Shown one piece after another: positions 23,101-37,410 of a DNA stretch of 64,000 nt. The position numbers were made by a program, and so were the translations under genes. Each line of letters starts with the position of its first letter. The stretch's first letter is position 1. The notes under the pieces were generated by a model that ran no database searches, was not told the origin of the DNA, and worked only from the letters and a program-made list of their open reading frames with translations. Origin of the DNA: Thamnaconus septentrionalis (taxonomy: Eukaryota; Chordata; Actinopteri; Tetraodontiformes; Monacanthidae); assembly GCA_009823395.1 (NCBI GenBank), contig CM020501.1, forward strand, positions 31,915,861 through 31,979,860, in the 5' to 3' direction.

Positions 23101-25750
23101 GTCATACAGGACATCAGGGGGCTCCTCATGGTGTCACTTGATGTGTCCCTGGGTCATTGTCACTCTGCATCCTGATAAGAACACACACCTAAGACAACAT
23201 GAAATGTAGGCGCATCTTCTTCAACACATCAACCTCTTGTTTTCTTTTCTCCTTTTTTCTGAAGGCAGCACTGGTGCAAGCTTGTTTCTCCAAACAGATT
23301 TCTTAACACACAGACAAATATCAGTGCCAAAGGGGGTGAAGCCCCAAAGAGGATAAATAAAGACAAAAATACACACTGCTCATGCATAAATCAATATTAA
23401 GAGAAAGATCTGTGAGGTTGGCTTGTGATGGAATGCAAGTATGTGGCCTCAAACAAAGGCCCCGATTTGTTTGTTGGAAGAAGATTCCCCTCATTGACAG
23501 CGACAGGGTGCGACTGGGAATCCCCAGAAATCAGAGCTGTTGCCACGGGACAGCTCCCCTCTGTTGTGGTTGAGGGTCAGCCATGGAGAATTAAAGAGAG
23601 CCGGGGTTCAAGCTCGAAGTGGCTCAGTGTTTTCAGCTGATCCACCTCCTCCCTGATGTTGCCTCTCATTTGTCTTGGCTGGAAACAGCGCACAAGGCTG
23701 GAATACTGATGACGGTAGCTCCTCTCTTCCCACCGCTCCTCACATCATCTCAACCCCCTCCCCTCCGCTCTTCCTTGTATGTTTTCGCTCTTCACACGCT
23801 CCACATTCTGTCTGCTCAACTGATTTCCTGCCTCCCCATTTTTACCCCTCCTTGTCATGACTCTTTTCCCCGTGCAGCTGCACTTTGCCAACCCAATTTT
23901 TGCTTCCTTTCAGCCCCCCCCTTGTTTCTTGTATCTTGCATCCATCTCTGCATGTCACCTCTCTCTCTCTCCCCCGCTGCTTAGTCTATCACTTATCATC
24001 CACATTATCAGACTCCATTTCACCTTCCGCTCGCCCATTTCAAGCTGTGTTACAAGCAATTCCTCTTCTCATCTTCCCTTCAGCATTGCCCTCCATCTTC
24101 CTCTCGCCTTTTAGTTGTTTTTTTTTTTTTTTTTTGCTCATTTAGTGTCTGCCCCCCCCACCGTCTTGCTAATTTGGTGAGCTCATCGGTTTTTCTTTTT
24201 TTTTTTCTGTCTCCCGCTGGCCCGTGTCGATTAACGACTGATCTCTGTGGGTCACGGGGGTGAAGCGTGCATTTGAGTGTTGCAGATTGGGGGACACTAG
24301 AGGACAGAGAATAATTCATCTGCATAGTATAGAAGTGAAGCAGAGGTAATTTAACCAGCCCCTCTGAGGAAACCTATGTAAACTTTGTTGTCAGCATTAC
24401 GTGAAATATGTGGCTTTTTTTAAAAACACTGAGCTCCTGATTCTTTTTTTTGGTTTTACAATTTATTTGTTGTTTCATTGTCACTGTTAAAGCAGAAAGT
24501 AGTGTAGCGTAACAGGATTTCTGACGTAAGGCATCGCTGTTTGCTAGAAAGGTACAGAGGAGGAGAGCATCCCGGCCGACACGGCGGCCGCTTCCACTCC
24601 TCACACAGTGACCAATGCTTCTGTGCCGAAACAGGATTTCTTTCCATGCCGTTTCATTTGCTTAATGAGCTGTTCAACTAAGTGTGACTAAACTGTCTCC
24701 GTCACTGAAGGGCTGTTTGAGGGATTTTAGCCAACAAAACGAGGCAAAATCTTCTGCTGTGAACATAAAAAATAAGTCCACCAAGAAGAGCGGCAGCTTC
24801 GCGCGCGGTGATCGGTTGATCAGTCGACTGACTTTGCTTTCTCTTATGTAAACTTTCAGTCACAGGCACTCAACTTTACAACCTCTGAGTGCAATGCAGA
24901 CAAAGTAGCAAATTGTTGGGATGCTTCCTGAAAAGAAACTTGTATTTCAACACCCTTCTTATATAACGGCCTAGTTTAAAAAAAAACAAAAAAAAAACAC
25001 AAATAACTGAACCAAATTGTCATGAGATGATGATTTGGGCAAAAATTAATATACCACATCTCAATATAAGATTACTGTTCAAAGTTTGTAGAAAACAAGT
25101 GTTTAGGACTGGAATCAGGCCCACAGTGGCTTGAATGTATATCAGTGGAAACAAAGCCAACAGGTTAAACTTGATAGAGTTTAGTTGTTACTATTGGCTG
25201 TTATAAGTTGCAGTAACTTAACATGAATAAGTTAACTGCTTCTATCACCTATTTTTCCCCCGACACAAACACATTCCTTCTTCCGCAACTGATTTCCAAG
25301 GTTCTTTGTTAATTGAATCAACTTTTAATTCATTTTAATTGACACAAATCAGTCATCAATAATATTTTGAGATTCATTTGCAGACGACAAATATGTCACT
25401 GCAAGTTGTTTTCAACCTATAAAACGCAGCAAACCATTTCCAGGACTTTGAAGTGATTTTGGTCCGAGGTGAGCGTTTTGTTAAATGACTTTAAAAAGCT
25501 TCTCTCTTAAATTTATTCAACAAATTCATGCAGAGTGCTGCCCCTTTATTGCAGAAAGGCTCGGCGCTAATATATATTTATAAGACAACAACCATCAGCA
25601 GTCGCTGTTGGAATCCACTGTTTTTCATTCAGCGCACAGAAACAGACAAAGTGTGCAGATTGTGACTGGGAACCTTCAAAAAAACCCTCATATGTCCTCA
25701 CCCCACTGCCCCATGAGTACAGGTGGTGAGCCACAGGTCAAAACAAAGAC
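23101..25750. other. Noncoding; pyrimidine-rich tract 23620-24200
   Basis: A long C/T-rich strand asymmetry gives several Pro/Ser/Leu-rich frames with no domain. A-runs near 24978-24999. No gene recognised. Confidence 0.6.
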
Positions 25751-26223
25751 CAGGCACGCACAAACTACGGCCCAGGGCCCATTTGTGGCCCGTTCAGCTT
25801 TATAATCCGGCCCGCTGAACTTGAAACTATATAAATAAAGATTATCAATAATGTTTTAGTTTTGTGTTTTCTGCTACAGTGATGATGATGATGATGATGA
25901 TGATGATGACATCCTGAAGAATAACATCACTCCAAATTACTTTTGAATAGCAGTAACAGTCAGTACTAGAAAAAAAAAGCTGTATTGCATTTGTTTCATT
26001 CACTTCAACAAAGATGAAATCCAAGAGATATTTTGTTGCAATGCTGCTTTTGTTCATTTTCAATTGATATTTAAACACTTTTTCGTCATAATATCCCATG
26101 ATATATTTTTCCTCCTTTGAGGCGGCTCACCAAAACACTCCATCCATCTGCTGCTGCTCCAGCCCCCCCCTGTCACATTTTAGAAGCCATTGTGGCTCCA
26201 CCAGTCAAAATTGGCCACCCCTA
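25751..26223. mobile_element. Non-autonomous hAT element with 8-bp target duplication
   Basis: The left end CAGGCACGCACAAACTACGG and right end AAAATTGGCCACCCCTA are degenerate inverses of the CAGGGGTGGGC-type hAT terminus. The flanks ACAAAGAC (25743-25750) and ACAATGAC (26224-26231) match at 7 of 8 bases, as for an 8-bp hAT duplication. The interior contains CGGCCCAGGGCCC, AATCCGGCCCGCTGAA and a (GAT)n tract (25879-25909). No transposase. Confidence 0.82.
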
Positions 26224-26628
26224 ACAATGACTGCAAGTAGTAAAATAGCACCGTTTTATAAAAGTGTGAAAAGACAAATGAAAGCCGACAGCCTGACAAC
26301 CAGGTGCTGTTCCAGGACAGCAGTGTAATCAAGGTCCGAGGCCGTTGAGCCTCTCTGCCACTTGTTGCTAGGCGGAACTTATCCAAGCTGGCCCCTTGGT
26401 TGCTTGCATTCGGACTACAAACAAACCACTCCGAGGCTTGAAGGAGAGACCACCTCTGGGTTGTTTTGTCCAGCATCTGAGTTGCAATTGTTACACAGAC
26501 GAGACAAATATCCTCTTCTGAACAATATGTCAGAGGTGAAAGCACTGCGGTCACCCTCTGGTGGTGGTTCCTCCACCCCTCACTGCTATGGGCACGCTCA
26601 CCCTGTTGTCAAACTTTCATCTCAACCT
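26224..26628. other. Noncoding; no gene seen
   Basis: Short frames on both strands without family resemblance. Confidence 0.55.
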
Positions 26629-26726
26629 TCATTCATTCATCATTCATTCTTCTATACCCGCTTATTGCCATTCAGGGTCACGGGGGTCTGCTGGAGCCAA
26701 TCCCAGCTGTTTTAGGGCGAAGGCAA
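26629..26726 (-). mobile_element. 5'-truncated SINE with perfect 11-bp target duplication
   Basis: Only the last ~98 bp of the family are present (ATTCATTC tail, TCTATACCCGCTTATT, GGGTCACGGGGGTCTGCTGG, AGGGCGAAGGCAA). It is flanked by CATCTCAACCT at 26618-26628 and again at 26727-26737. Truncation plus duplication marks LINE-machinery-driven insertion. Confidence 0.88.
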
Positions 26727-27015
26727 CATCTCAACCTCCACTCTTTTACTCTAATTCACCTCTGACTGTAATTCATATCATTTCAATTCACATTTCGTCT
26801 TTTGCTGTTTTATTCTGACTAAATCTATTATTAACACTCATTTTTAAATATGTAGCAATCCAAAGGTCACTGCTCTGTGCTACGGAGAGCGCACATGCAA
26901 GTATACGCTCAATAAAATATGTGTTCGCAGGTGTGTGTGTGCACACGCATACGCACAGACATAGAAGTAAATTCAAAGCAAAGAACAAGCCGAGCAGAAT
27001 TACAAGATCATTAAA

Positions 27016-27046
<31 letters not shown>

Positions 27047-29624
27047 ATATATATATAAATATAAAATATATATATATAAAAATACAATAACATACTGTTG
27101 CAACAATTTCGCCGTACAAAATGTAAATCTCTAACTGCCAGCTTTGACTGGGCATTTAAAATCTGAACTGCAATCGTCTAAACTCTTCTGCTGGGGATGG
27201 GGTTGCGTATTGGAGGCAGTAACCCCACTGAGACATTTTGTCACGGCAGTGTACAAATTGTGTAACGAGCATGAGTTTGTTTTTTGTTTTTTTGTTTTTT
27301 AAAGAATTTTACCATCAACCGGCTGTACAGAGAAAATAGGGCAGAGGGAGACGTGATGATATGATACAAAGTGTTTGAATTATCAGAGGAGACAAAGGAG
27401 AAACCATCACTGAATGCAAAGCAACACACAGACACAATCACAATTCATTTGCAGTATCAGTAGTGGCACCATGCTCTCGTGAATTGCGTCACACCCCTAC
27501 ACGTGATGCATAGAAACCATCAGCCGGGCCCTTCGCCCATTCGCGTGTACGCAATAAAATTCTAATTGCATCCTTCACCAGCCAGTCAAATGGCAGCGTC
27601 TGTCTCCCTGACAGCTTGTTAGGAAGAAGACACTCCACTGTGTTTCCAGGCACACGCCGACAGACACTGGTGGTGTGTTATCTCTGGATGTATTTTATCG
27701 ATACATGCAGCAATTCTGACTGTCAAAATGCACCAGCCGGGTGCAGCCAATAGGCCTCATCTTTGTGTCCGGTACTGTCTTGTTGTCTTGAGAAGGAAAT
27801 CTGTTGAGAGAGAGAGAGTTTTTACCTTTGGCCATTTGCCACGTATTCCTAAAATATTTGTCAGCTGTCAGCGGGCCAGATCTTAGATCTTGTTGACGTT
27901 ACATCCACATCAGTGAATGGAATGTGTGTATTGTTGGTTGTGTGCCAAGAACAATCTCATGGCTCATGGAAAGAGAAAAAGAAAACAGAAAAGAGTCAAA
28001 ATACAATTATAAAAAACCTGAGTGAAAATGGGAGCTTTAAATACATGGAAGTGCCAGTGATGCTGCAGCCGTGATCAAAAGGAAGGACAGGCGTGTCATT
28101 GTATGTGTGTCATGCAACAACACACATGTATGCGTGTCAGTCACTGCTACCTGCGTGCAGTTTTAAGCCCTTTACACACCTGTTACAGTACACCCAGACT
28201 TGTCAGGTTGATGTGCTAAAACGTTTTTAAATAATACATCCCTCTCTTGTTACATGAGGTCTGTCAACCATCTCATTTATAAGACCAACAAAACTTTTAT
28301 TTTGTGGCCTTCACATCATGCAATATATTTCAATATCGTTCACACCTCGTCAGCTGTGCATGGAGGAGAGGAGAGGCAGAGATATTTGAACTGCAGCCCT
28401 GTATTCCAAACGTGAGTGTTCGGCTTTACCAACAAAACTCTCTGGATGTAAAGAAAGGACTCCCACACAATCTACTTCACTACGCGCCTGCTCAGACACG
28501 TGGGGTCGTGAAACACATCGTTTGACTCCGTTTCACGACCGGCTCTTTACCTTCAGCGATAAAGCATATCAGTAAAACTGTTGGTCGTACTTTAAACGAT
28601 GGAAAATGGAACCGGCTTGCACAGTGTACACTGGTGGCTATTGTGTGGCAAAGAGGGGGTCAAGATGGCTGCTTCCCCTGTCAGCTGAGCACTTGTTCCT
28701 CTTGTCTGGCTGCTCGGTTGGTCTCATCACTCCCTCTGCCTCCATCAGAGTGCTTTTGCCAGAGATTGTTCCCTGTCTTCTCCCAGTAGGTGTTCTCTCC
28801 ATCCCCCGTCCTCCACTCTGACTCCCCCTGGACAGATTTAATGTCCTCCCCATCCCAAAGCCCCGAGAGCTCTCCTGTTCCTATTTAAAGGGGATTTGAT
28901 GGCTTTGTCATGGAGAGTTTGTACTCCGGAAAACTGTTTTTCCCCCCTAAAACTTGGGCGTCCACGCAGACACTGAAGTAATCCTTAATGCCGTGGGAGA
29001 GTTCTTTGATGTCGCACTGAGCAGGTTTGAGAGTGTGCATACATTTGCGGTCCAGTAGGCCATTAGACACTTGGGAGAGCAGACACCCACTGCCCAGACA
29101 GCAGCAGGCTTCCGCCTACCGGCAAGACGTTTGCTTGGATGTGATTCAGTTGCTCACTTGGATTTTATTCTTTGCACATTTCAATGTGGATCAATTTGGG
29201 TACTTGCTAGTTGATGAGGTCATTATCAGCCTGCCAAGTGCTGTGCGACAGGCTGAAAACACAATGTTACCACAATATCGCTTGATGGAAATTCAGGGCC
29301 TAATTAGAAGATTATCGTCAAGTGGAAAAAACAACAGCAACAACGCCAACTCGCAAAGTTTTGTCATGTATTTACCACTTTACTGAAGTTTGATACATTT
29401 ACAGCTTAACACAACATCACCAACCTTTTTCTGACGCCGACACAAAATGACAATGATGTGCGTTGTAATGGCTAAAGATGATTAACTGCATACGCATATT
29501 AATATCCTGTGACACATTTAGATTTAACATGGATTTATTCATGCTTCTGTGTTGGAAGGGGTTGGGCTGTTCTTGTCAAGATAAGACTAGTTAGTGCACA
29601 CTGCTATTGCCAAAGTGGAAGATA
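26727..29624. other. Noncoding; TA tract 27017-27081
   Basis: (TA)n with interruptions at 27017-27081. The rest has no repeat family or gene that I can name. 29030-29390 is repeat-free and could be regulatory, but this is a guess. Confidence 0.55.
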
Positions 29625-30190
29625 CACAGTAACCCTGACCCTAATTCCAGCCTTATCGCTAACCCTAATGCCATGCAAGTCTATGGGGCCAAAGGTCAAC
29701 TTTGTCCTAGAGACATGGGACCACTTGCAGGTTCATTGGGATCCCTCAAGACACATCCACGTCAAATTTGGGGCTTCTAGCCCATGAGGAACCCCGAAAC
29801 CCTAACTGTAATTCCAGCAGTAACCCTAACCCTAACCCTAATTCCAGCCTTATCTCTAACCCTAATGCCATGTAAGTCTATGGGGCCAAAGGTCAACTTT
29901 GTCCTAGAGACATGGGACCACTTGCTTTTTCATCGGGAGCCCCCAAGACACAGCCACGTCAAATTTGGGGCTTCTAGCCCATGAGGAACCCCGAAACCCT
30001 AACCCTAATTCCAGCCTTATCGCTAACCCTAATGCCATGCAAGTCTATGGGGTCAAAGGTCAACTTTGTCCTAGAGACACGAGACCACTTGCAGGTTCGT
30101 TGCGATCCCTCAAGACACAGCCACGTCAAATTTGGGGCTTTTAGGGTTTAAAGGCCCCAAATTTGGGTTAGGGAACCCCCTAACCCAAAT
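29625..30190. repeat. Minisatellite with telomere-like (AACCCT)n spacers, three copies
   Basis: Three copies of a block holding AAGTCTATGGGG, CAAAGGTCAACTTTGTCCTA, GACCACTTGC and CACGTCAAATTTGGGGCTT. They are anchored at CTATGGGG 29681, 29878 and 30045 (periods 197 and 167 bp). Between blocks lie AACCCTAACCCTAA-type runs, the vertebrate telomere motif read on the C strand. The right edge carries an inverted TTTGGGTTAGGG...CCCTAACCCAAA pair. Confidence 0.88.
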
Positions 30191-30387
30191 CATTAAGTCA
30201 ATGATTCTCAATTATTTTCTGTTATGCCCCTCTAGGAATAAGAAAATATTTCATTGATCAGCAACATTAACTCAGGAGCACAATATATAAAATGTGCCAC
30301 CTTATGTGATACCAACAGTGCTCCCTGTTTACTGAAGTAGCATTTACAAAGCGGGATGATTGTTGACAATATTTGCCAGGTTTTATA

Positions 30388-30544
30388 TGTTTTATATATG
30401 AGAACCATTCTAAGGGTAGGAAAACAAAAGTACTTTTATTGTACTGTGAGTATACACTTTTATTAATGTATTTATTAACAGAATATTAAGGTTTTACCAT
30501 TTACAAATTGAAAACCAAGCCAAACGTGACACACTGGACCTTTA
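30388..30544. mobile_element. TAAAGGTCC-family element, copy E (left part missing)
   Basis: TATATATGAGAACCATTC, GGGTAGGAAAAC, TTTTATTGTACTGTGAGTAT and right end GACACACTGGACCTTTAAA. Confidence 0.72.
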
Positions 30545-31141
30545 AAGCTTTCCTCATGCTAAATTACTCATGAAGATGTGTTGGTGGTCGGCAGTAAAAA
30601 GATGCGACGTTCAGGAGTCAGATACGGGCGGGCGGGACCGCTTCACTTGCGCTCCCATCTTGCCAACCTGATTTATTTTTTTTTCCACATTAAATCAAAT
30701 CCCCTCCAGTCCTCTGCAGACCCCCTACTAATGGAGACCAGCTGAGTGTGACTCACTCACACTGCTGCTGGGCCTGCTAGTCACTGTGGTCTTAGCCTTT
30801 ACTGACTCCAGTGAGGACAACAATAAACACCCAGCTCCTCTTAACGCTGTCCTCCCCATTCACAGTCAAACTACAGAGGAGCCAACATCCTGCTGGTGCT
30901 TTAGATAGAATAAAGTCTATTGGGTAGCAGCGTTTCAGTTGGCTGTATTTTTTTTTCTCCACGTTGGGCTATTTTGCCAGCAGTGATGGTTCAATGACAG
31001 TTCCTGTCTGTCTTATGCAGGATACACGTCTGTCTCTACACCATGTTTTCTCATTTTCAAATTCTTTTTACAGTTTTCTCTTTAATTTACACTTTTAATT
31101 TATACTCACAGAATCATTCATGTGTCTGAGTCTGTGTTGCA
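30545..31141. other. Noncoding; no gene seen
   Basis: No recognisable repeat or coding signal. Confidence 0.6.
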
Positions 31142-31638
31142 GATAGATGGATAGATGGATGGATAGATGGATAGATGGATGGATGGATAGATGGATAGAT
31201 GGATGGATGGATGGATGGATACATGGATGGATAGATGGATGGATAGATGGATGGATGGATGGATGGATAGATGGATAGATACATGGATGGATGGATGGAT
31301 ACATGGATGGATAGATGGATGGATAGATGGATGGATGGATAGATGGATAGATACATGGATGGATGGATGGATACATGGATGGATACATGGATGGATAGAT
31401 GGATGGATAGATGGATGGATGGATAGATGGATGGATGGATGGATGGATAGATGGATGGATATATGGATAGTTACATGGATGGATGGATGGATACATGGAT
31501 GGATAGATAGATGGATGGATATATGGATAGTTACATGGATGGATAGATGGATGGATGGATAGATGGATGGATGGATAGATGGATGGATGGATAGATGGAT
31601 AGATAGATGGATAGATGGATGGATGGATGGATAGATGT
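31142..31638. repeat. GGAT/AGAT tetranucleotide array, ~500 bp
   Basis: A long run of GGAT with AGAT, ACAT and ATAT variants in a higher-order pattern. It produces the Ile-His-Pro-Ser and Met-Asp-Gly-Trp frames on both strands, which are not genes. Confidence 0.97.
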
Positions 31639-33198
31639 ACTTTATGGAACCCAATTTGGGAAACTATGCTGTTGCAGTACTAAAAACAATACAAAAATAG
31701 ACTAGACAGTAAGAAAGAGTCAAGTGAATCTGAAAAGAACAAACAAGAGCAAGATGTGTAAAAGGCCATTTAATTGTGCAGAGGCCAGAACAAGAGAGGT
31801 TTTATACATTTTTACTCTAAAACTTTCAGTAAAAGGCGGCCTGAATTCAACTCAAACCAACCAAAATTAATATTGCGAACCATCTATGGCGTTGTTGTGT
31901 ATAGTTGTGGGTTTTGAGCTTGAGTTTGTTAGTCCCTGTGTGCAGTGATTAAAAATCGTTTGAGATGCTCGGGGTGATCTCTGCAAAGCAGCACGGAGCA
32001 GTGGACCGTGGGAACAGCGGCTCAACATTTGACTCTTTATTTTGTCCAGCAGCCCAACAGGACTGCACGGGGCACAGTCCAGAGAACACACGTCAATATC
32101 GCCACGCGCACACGCAGCGTAATTCAGCCGCTCGCTGGCGCCACTCATTTGTAACAGTTTGATATGTTGCCATTTCACTCGGACCTCCTCTGGCTTTCCC
32201 AACCATTCTCCTCTTCCTCCCTCTCTGCCTCCCTCGTGGTTTTGTCCATCTTTCCATCCTCAGGCATGAGGGGTTATTTTGCAAAATAGAGAAGAAAAAA
32301 AAAAACATCCAAGGCTCCAGACTGCTGAGAGCTCACTGTGCACTTCTTATGCAGGGCGCAAGACCTTTGCTTCCCTTTTGTAAAAGCAGTCAAAGACGAA
32401 TTCGGTGCATTTTACTTTCAGGGCCAGTTTAGCAGCAGGGTCAATGCCACCATGTATTGTGCAGCTTATTGCTCATATACAGTGATGGGCAGCAAGAAAA
32501 AGCATAGGTTGTTTTTCAGCTACGGTATACGGACATATAAATCAATGTCATTTAATTAAACTCATTTATCGATTGTTAGTTCTATTCAAGACGGTAAAAC
32601 ACAGACACAAGACAGTTGTAGTTTCAACATGCAACATGAAGACAAACACATGTGACAGCTGTGACCTCCAATGAAGCCTTTGATTTCATTTTTTCATTCA
32701 TTTCATCCATTGAATATTGCATTCGTGGTTGTGTAAAATGTCAACCGCCGGAATCAAGCAACACATCAGCTAGCTGAATACTTTTCTCTGTGATATTTAG
32801 ATTGAAACATTTTTATTCTGAATCTTTAATATTTGCTGTAATGAGGCTGTTAGTTGGGTTCCAGGGGGCTGCTGCACCGATCACTCACCGACGGCAACAT
32901 TCTGTTTTTCACAGGAACAAAGATGAGATTGAAAGCATGCTATTGGGAATGAACATCACATGACCACACTGATGCATAATGCTGCCTGTGGTGACAGCGA
33001 TTCAGAAAGCTTTCACCACGTCAGCACTCACACACACACAGTGAATCAAGACTCTGTACTAATTTATTAATGTGGGTTGGAAAGAGAGGAGCTCCTGCAG
33101 CTTTACTGCCTGGACATGTGTAGACCTCCGCTTGGTCCTGACATTCACACAGCACAACATTAAGAGAGAGTTGACCTGGGCTCATCTGAAACGATAGA
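31639..33198. other. Noncoding; no gene seen
   Basis: No recognised gene or repeat family. Confidence 0.6.
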
Positions 33199-33576
33199 CA
33201 GGTGCTACCCAGAAAATGAGAATATCCTGAAAAGGTTGTAGTCTTTCTGCAATTCAACTTAAAAGGTGAATTTGACATATTGTATAAAGGAATAATATGC
33301 AAATCAATATATTTCAAGTTTTTATTTCTTTGGATTTTGCTGATCAGGTCTTGCAGCTTAAAAAAAAACCTCAAATTCAAAAACTCAGAAAATTATAACA
33401 TTACATAAAGTCAAATCTTTATGAAAATCTTAATCAGCAAAGCTACAACAAGGAACTGCTTGAGATGTCAATTTGCGTGGAATGGCTCAGTAAGATTTGT
33501 TGCTTTCATCTTTTATGTTAAATTGCCAAAATAAAACAACTTTTACTTGATATTCAAATTTTTCGGGTCCTACCTG
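33199..33576. mobile_element. Tc1/mariner-type MITE, copy 1
   Basis: Imperfect ~40-bp inverted ends: left CAGGTGCTACCCAGAAAATG, right ATTTTTCGGGTCCTACCTG, with TA after the right end (GA at the left, presumably mutated). The interior landmarks (AATATGCAAATCAATATATT, TTTGGATTTTGCTGATCAGG, ACAACAAGGAACTGCTTGAG) recur in 46045, 47541 and 50397. Confidence 0.82.
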
Positions 33577-34065
33577 TATTTTGGCCAGACTACATGATTA
33601 TGAAGGACTGGCCCAGCCAGAAAGAAAGACATACATGAGTTCAAAATTGCTTTGTGGCTTTGCAGGAGCATTTTATTGCAGTGGGTAATCCACACATATA
33701 CACAAACAAAGAGGAAAACAACATAAGTGGCGTAGGAATCCGAACAACCAGCCTAGAGTTGCCAGAAGCCCCGCCCCAAAACTGCATACACAACTGCAAT
33801 TGGCTAAGACTGCAAAGCATTTTCATCATTTGTAAAGCAAGGCCAGGTTCTGTTTATGCAGAAATGAATACGTGACTACAGAGTGTTTATATTTATGATG
33901 AACAGTAAAACTAATAAGATGCAGGGGCATCTATCATATTTCATTTGGGAGAAGTACATGTTAAACATAGCGGCACAAATCCCTCACAATTCTTGACATG
34001 GAATTTTAAAATTTTAATTTGTGTGCACAAGACAGACAGACAAGTTAAACTGAGGATTAGGATTC

Positions 34066-34068
<3 letters not shown>
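33577..34068. other. Noncoding; no gene seen
   Basis: No recognised element. Confidence 0.55.

Positions 34069-34158
<90 letters not shown>
34069..34158. repeat. Pure GA microsatellite, ~90 bp
   Basis: Uninterrupted GA run; it forms the Arg-Glu frame. Confidence 0.98.
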
Positions 34159-34161
<3 letters not shown>

Positions 34162-34417
34162 GCAAGAACGATGATCACTCGTTCAATTCTTTTTTAGGCG
34201 TCAATATGGCAACATTTGCTTTGGGGAGATTGGCATTTATTTCCCAATGCCCCACCGTGTATTTCTTACATGTATAACAGTAGCATAACCTGGTTATAAA
34301 CAATCCTCACAGAAAGACCTGACCTTTGCCCCCCCGCATTACGCACATGTTTGTTTATCAATCAATACGATCTGTGGCCGGAGCAACAAGTTCTCATTGA
34401 AAACACTTCATCAGAAT

Positions 34418-34725
34418 CAGGGCTGCACAGACACAGATACCAGTATCGGGTATTGGTGCTGATACCAGGGTTGAGTACTCGACTTGTACCAGTAAAGTAT
34501 GTGCAGATACCAGTTGTATGTGTATGTAAATGACAATTGTATTAGATTTGTGTTTGCACTGCAGTGAAACTTGTGTAGAAAAACTGCAAAGGCTCTGGAA
34601 AATAAAAGTCTCAGTAATTCTACATTGTGTTATTAAGTACTTATTAAGTACCTGGTGTCTGTATCAGTGAGTACTGAAATGCCGGTACTCGCACTCTACC
34701 ACAACAGTGGTGTCAGTGCATCCTT
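34418..34725. repeat. Palindromic GATACC-type repeat, probably hAT-derived, copy 2
   Basis: The left end CAGGGCTGCACAGACACAG and the right end GTGTCAGTGCATCCTTA are approximate inverses. The interior has GATACCAGTATCGGGTATTG and GAGTACTGAAATGCCGGTAC. Related to 6500-6828. The 8-bp target duplication is not convincing. Confidence 0.55.
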
Positions 34726-35937
<1,212 letters not shown>

Positions 35938-36982
35938 TGTATATAATTAATGCATGGTAATTAAAAAATACAAATTAAATAATGCAGCGGATAATGTAAT
36001 AATTCTTAAATAAAACTGCATTTTGTAGAATAAAGTTTTTTTTTGTGGTTTGCTCATTAAAAACAGTCCTACTTAGTCAACATACACACCATGCTGTTCT
36101 CTATTCTCCTTAATTATCTTTATTTGCTCTGATATGTGAATCAGTCATTTCCTAGAAGAAGGAATTTGCCAGTTTGATAGATCATTGAAGTGCACAGTAG
36201 TCATGTGACCAGGACCTGTAGAATTGACGTGCTCATAGCCATCTGTTTTTGTCAGTTTTTGTGAGTCAGTATATGCAGTATGTACATATGTATGCACATA
36301 CACACACTCTGACCAGCTCTTGATGATCTCAACTCAGCTGTCCATGTTTTGGGTAAATTATTACCATTGTTCTGATTTTTCTAAATGGCTAACCTGTATC
36401 TCCTCTTCTTTCTGCCGCTCTTCTTCTCCTCCTTTAAAGTGATGTGAGAGGCGCTGAGACTCAGCTGGTTCAGAGAGATCGCACCTCTATCAAGGTAAAG
36501 TTTTCATTTCTCATTTCTCGTCGTCTGTTTCCCCACTTTGCTATCTGGCATTACCTCTGCTTGACGGGAATACCAAACCCAAATTCTGGCGGCAAATATT
36601 TGTGCCCGTCTGCTTCTTCAGGGGGCATTTGCACATCTGGCGTGGCGTTACGCTAAATGTTTCATTTCGAGACGTGCCCATGACACAAACACAAACTGCT
36701 CTATTTAGTTTTTCACCAGGACGTTTTGGCAGTGTGAAATATAATTAGCAGGGGAAGTCGGGGAGGAGCACCCAGAGTGTTCGCAGCTGTCTTTCCATGC
36801 TCACGCTTCATTCAAATAACCTTGCTGACAAATTAATAGGCTCAACTTGGCAGCTCGGCGTGTCTACGAAAACCAAGCGGGAGAAGAAAAACGCTTTTCT
36901 GTTGTATTATGTTGTCGTTGGTTGATGAAGTAGGTCGGTACGCAGTGTGCAACACACACAGATAGGTAGGTAGATAGACAGA
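35938..36982. other. Noncoding; weak exon-like piece near 36441-36495
   Basis: CTCTTCTTCTCCTCCTTTAAAG followed ~55 bp later by ATCAAG before GTAAAG resembles a small exon with both splice borders. The acceptor ends AAAG, which is suboptimal. No coding content. Confidence 0.3.
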
Positions 36983-37130
36983 GAGACTCCACTTGGTCAT
37001 TTGAACGCAGCACTGGGTAGCTGGCCATTTTACTCGTCTGCTTCACTGAAGAGAAAAACTGCACAGATGCTGGTGCCAGGTTTCTTCTTTTTTTAGATGG
37101 CAGGTTTGGCTTTAGTGAAGGAGCTTCTAA
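36983..37130. repeat. Unnamed dispersed repeat, copy 2
   Basis: Same orientation and word order as 11335-11469; it keeps a slightly longer middle (GGTGCCAGG insert). Confidence 0.75.
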
Positions 37131-37262
37131 TGAATCATCCTGCATTCTTTCTCGCTGTCCAATCAGCTTAGAAAATAGCACCTTGTAAATGGTTACTAGC
37201 AGGTCGTGGAATAGATTCAAAACCTGGCAGGGTCAAGACAAGTAGACACTATTGGAAAAGCC

Positions 37263-37376
37263 CTGATGGATGGATGGATGGATGGATGGATGGATAGATG
37301 GATGGATGGATGGATGGATGGATGGATGGATGGATGGATGGATGGATGGATAGATAGATAGATAGATGGATGGATG

Positions 37377-37410
<34 letters not shown>

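Noticed and set aside
31095..31654. Ile-His-Pro-Ser and Trp-Met-Asp-Gly frames, and a CRISPR-like appearance
   Set aside because: Pure tetranucleotide array; no repeat-spacer structure. The same holds for 37249-37932.
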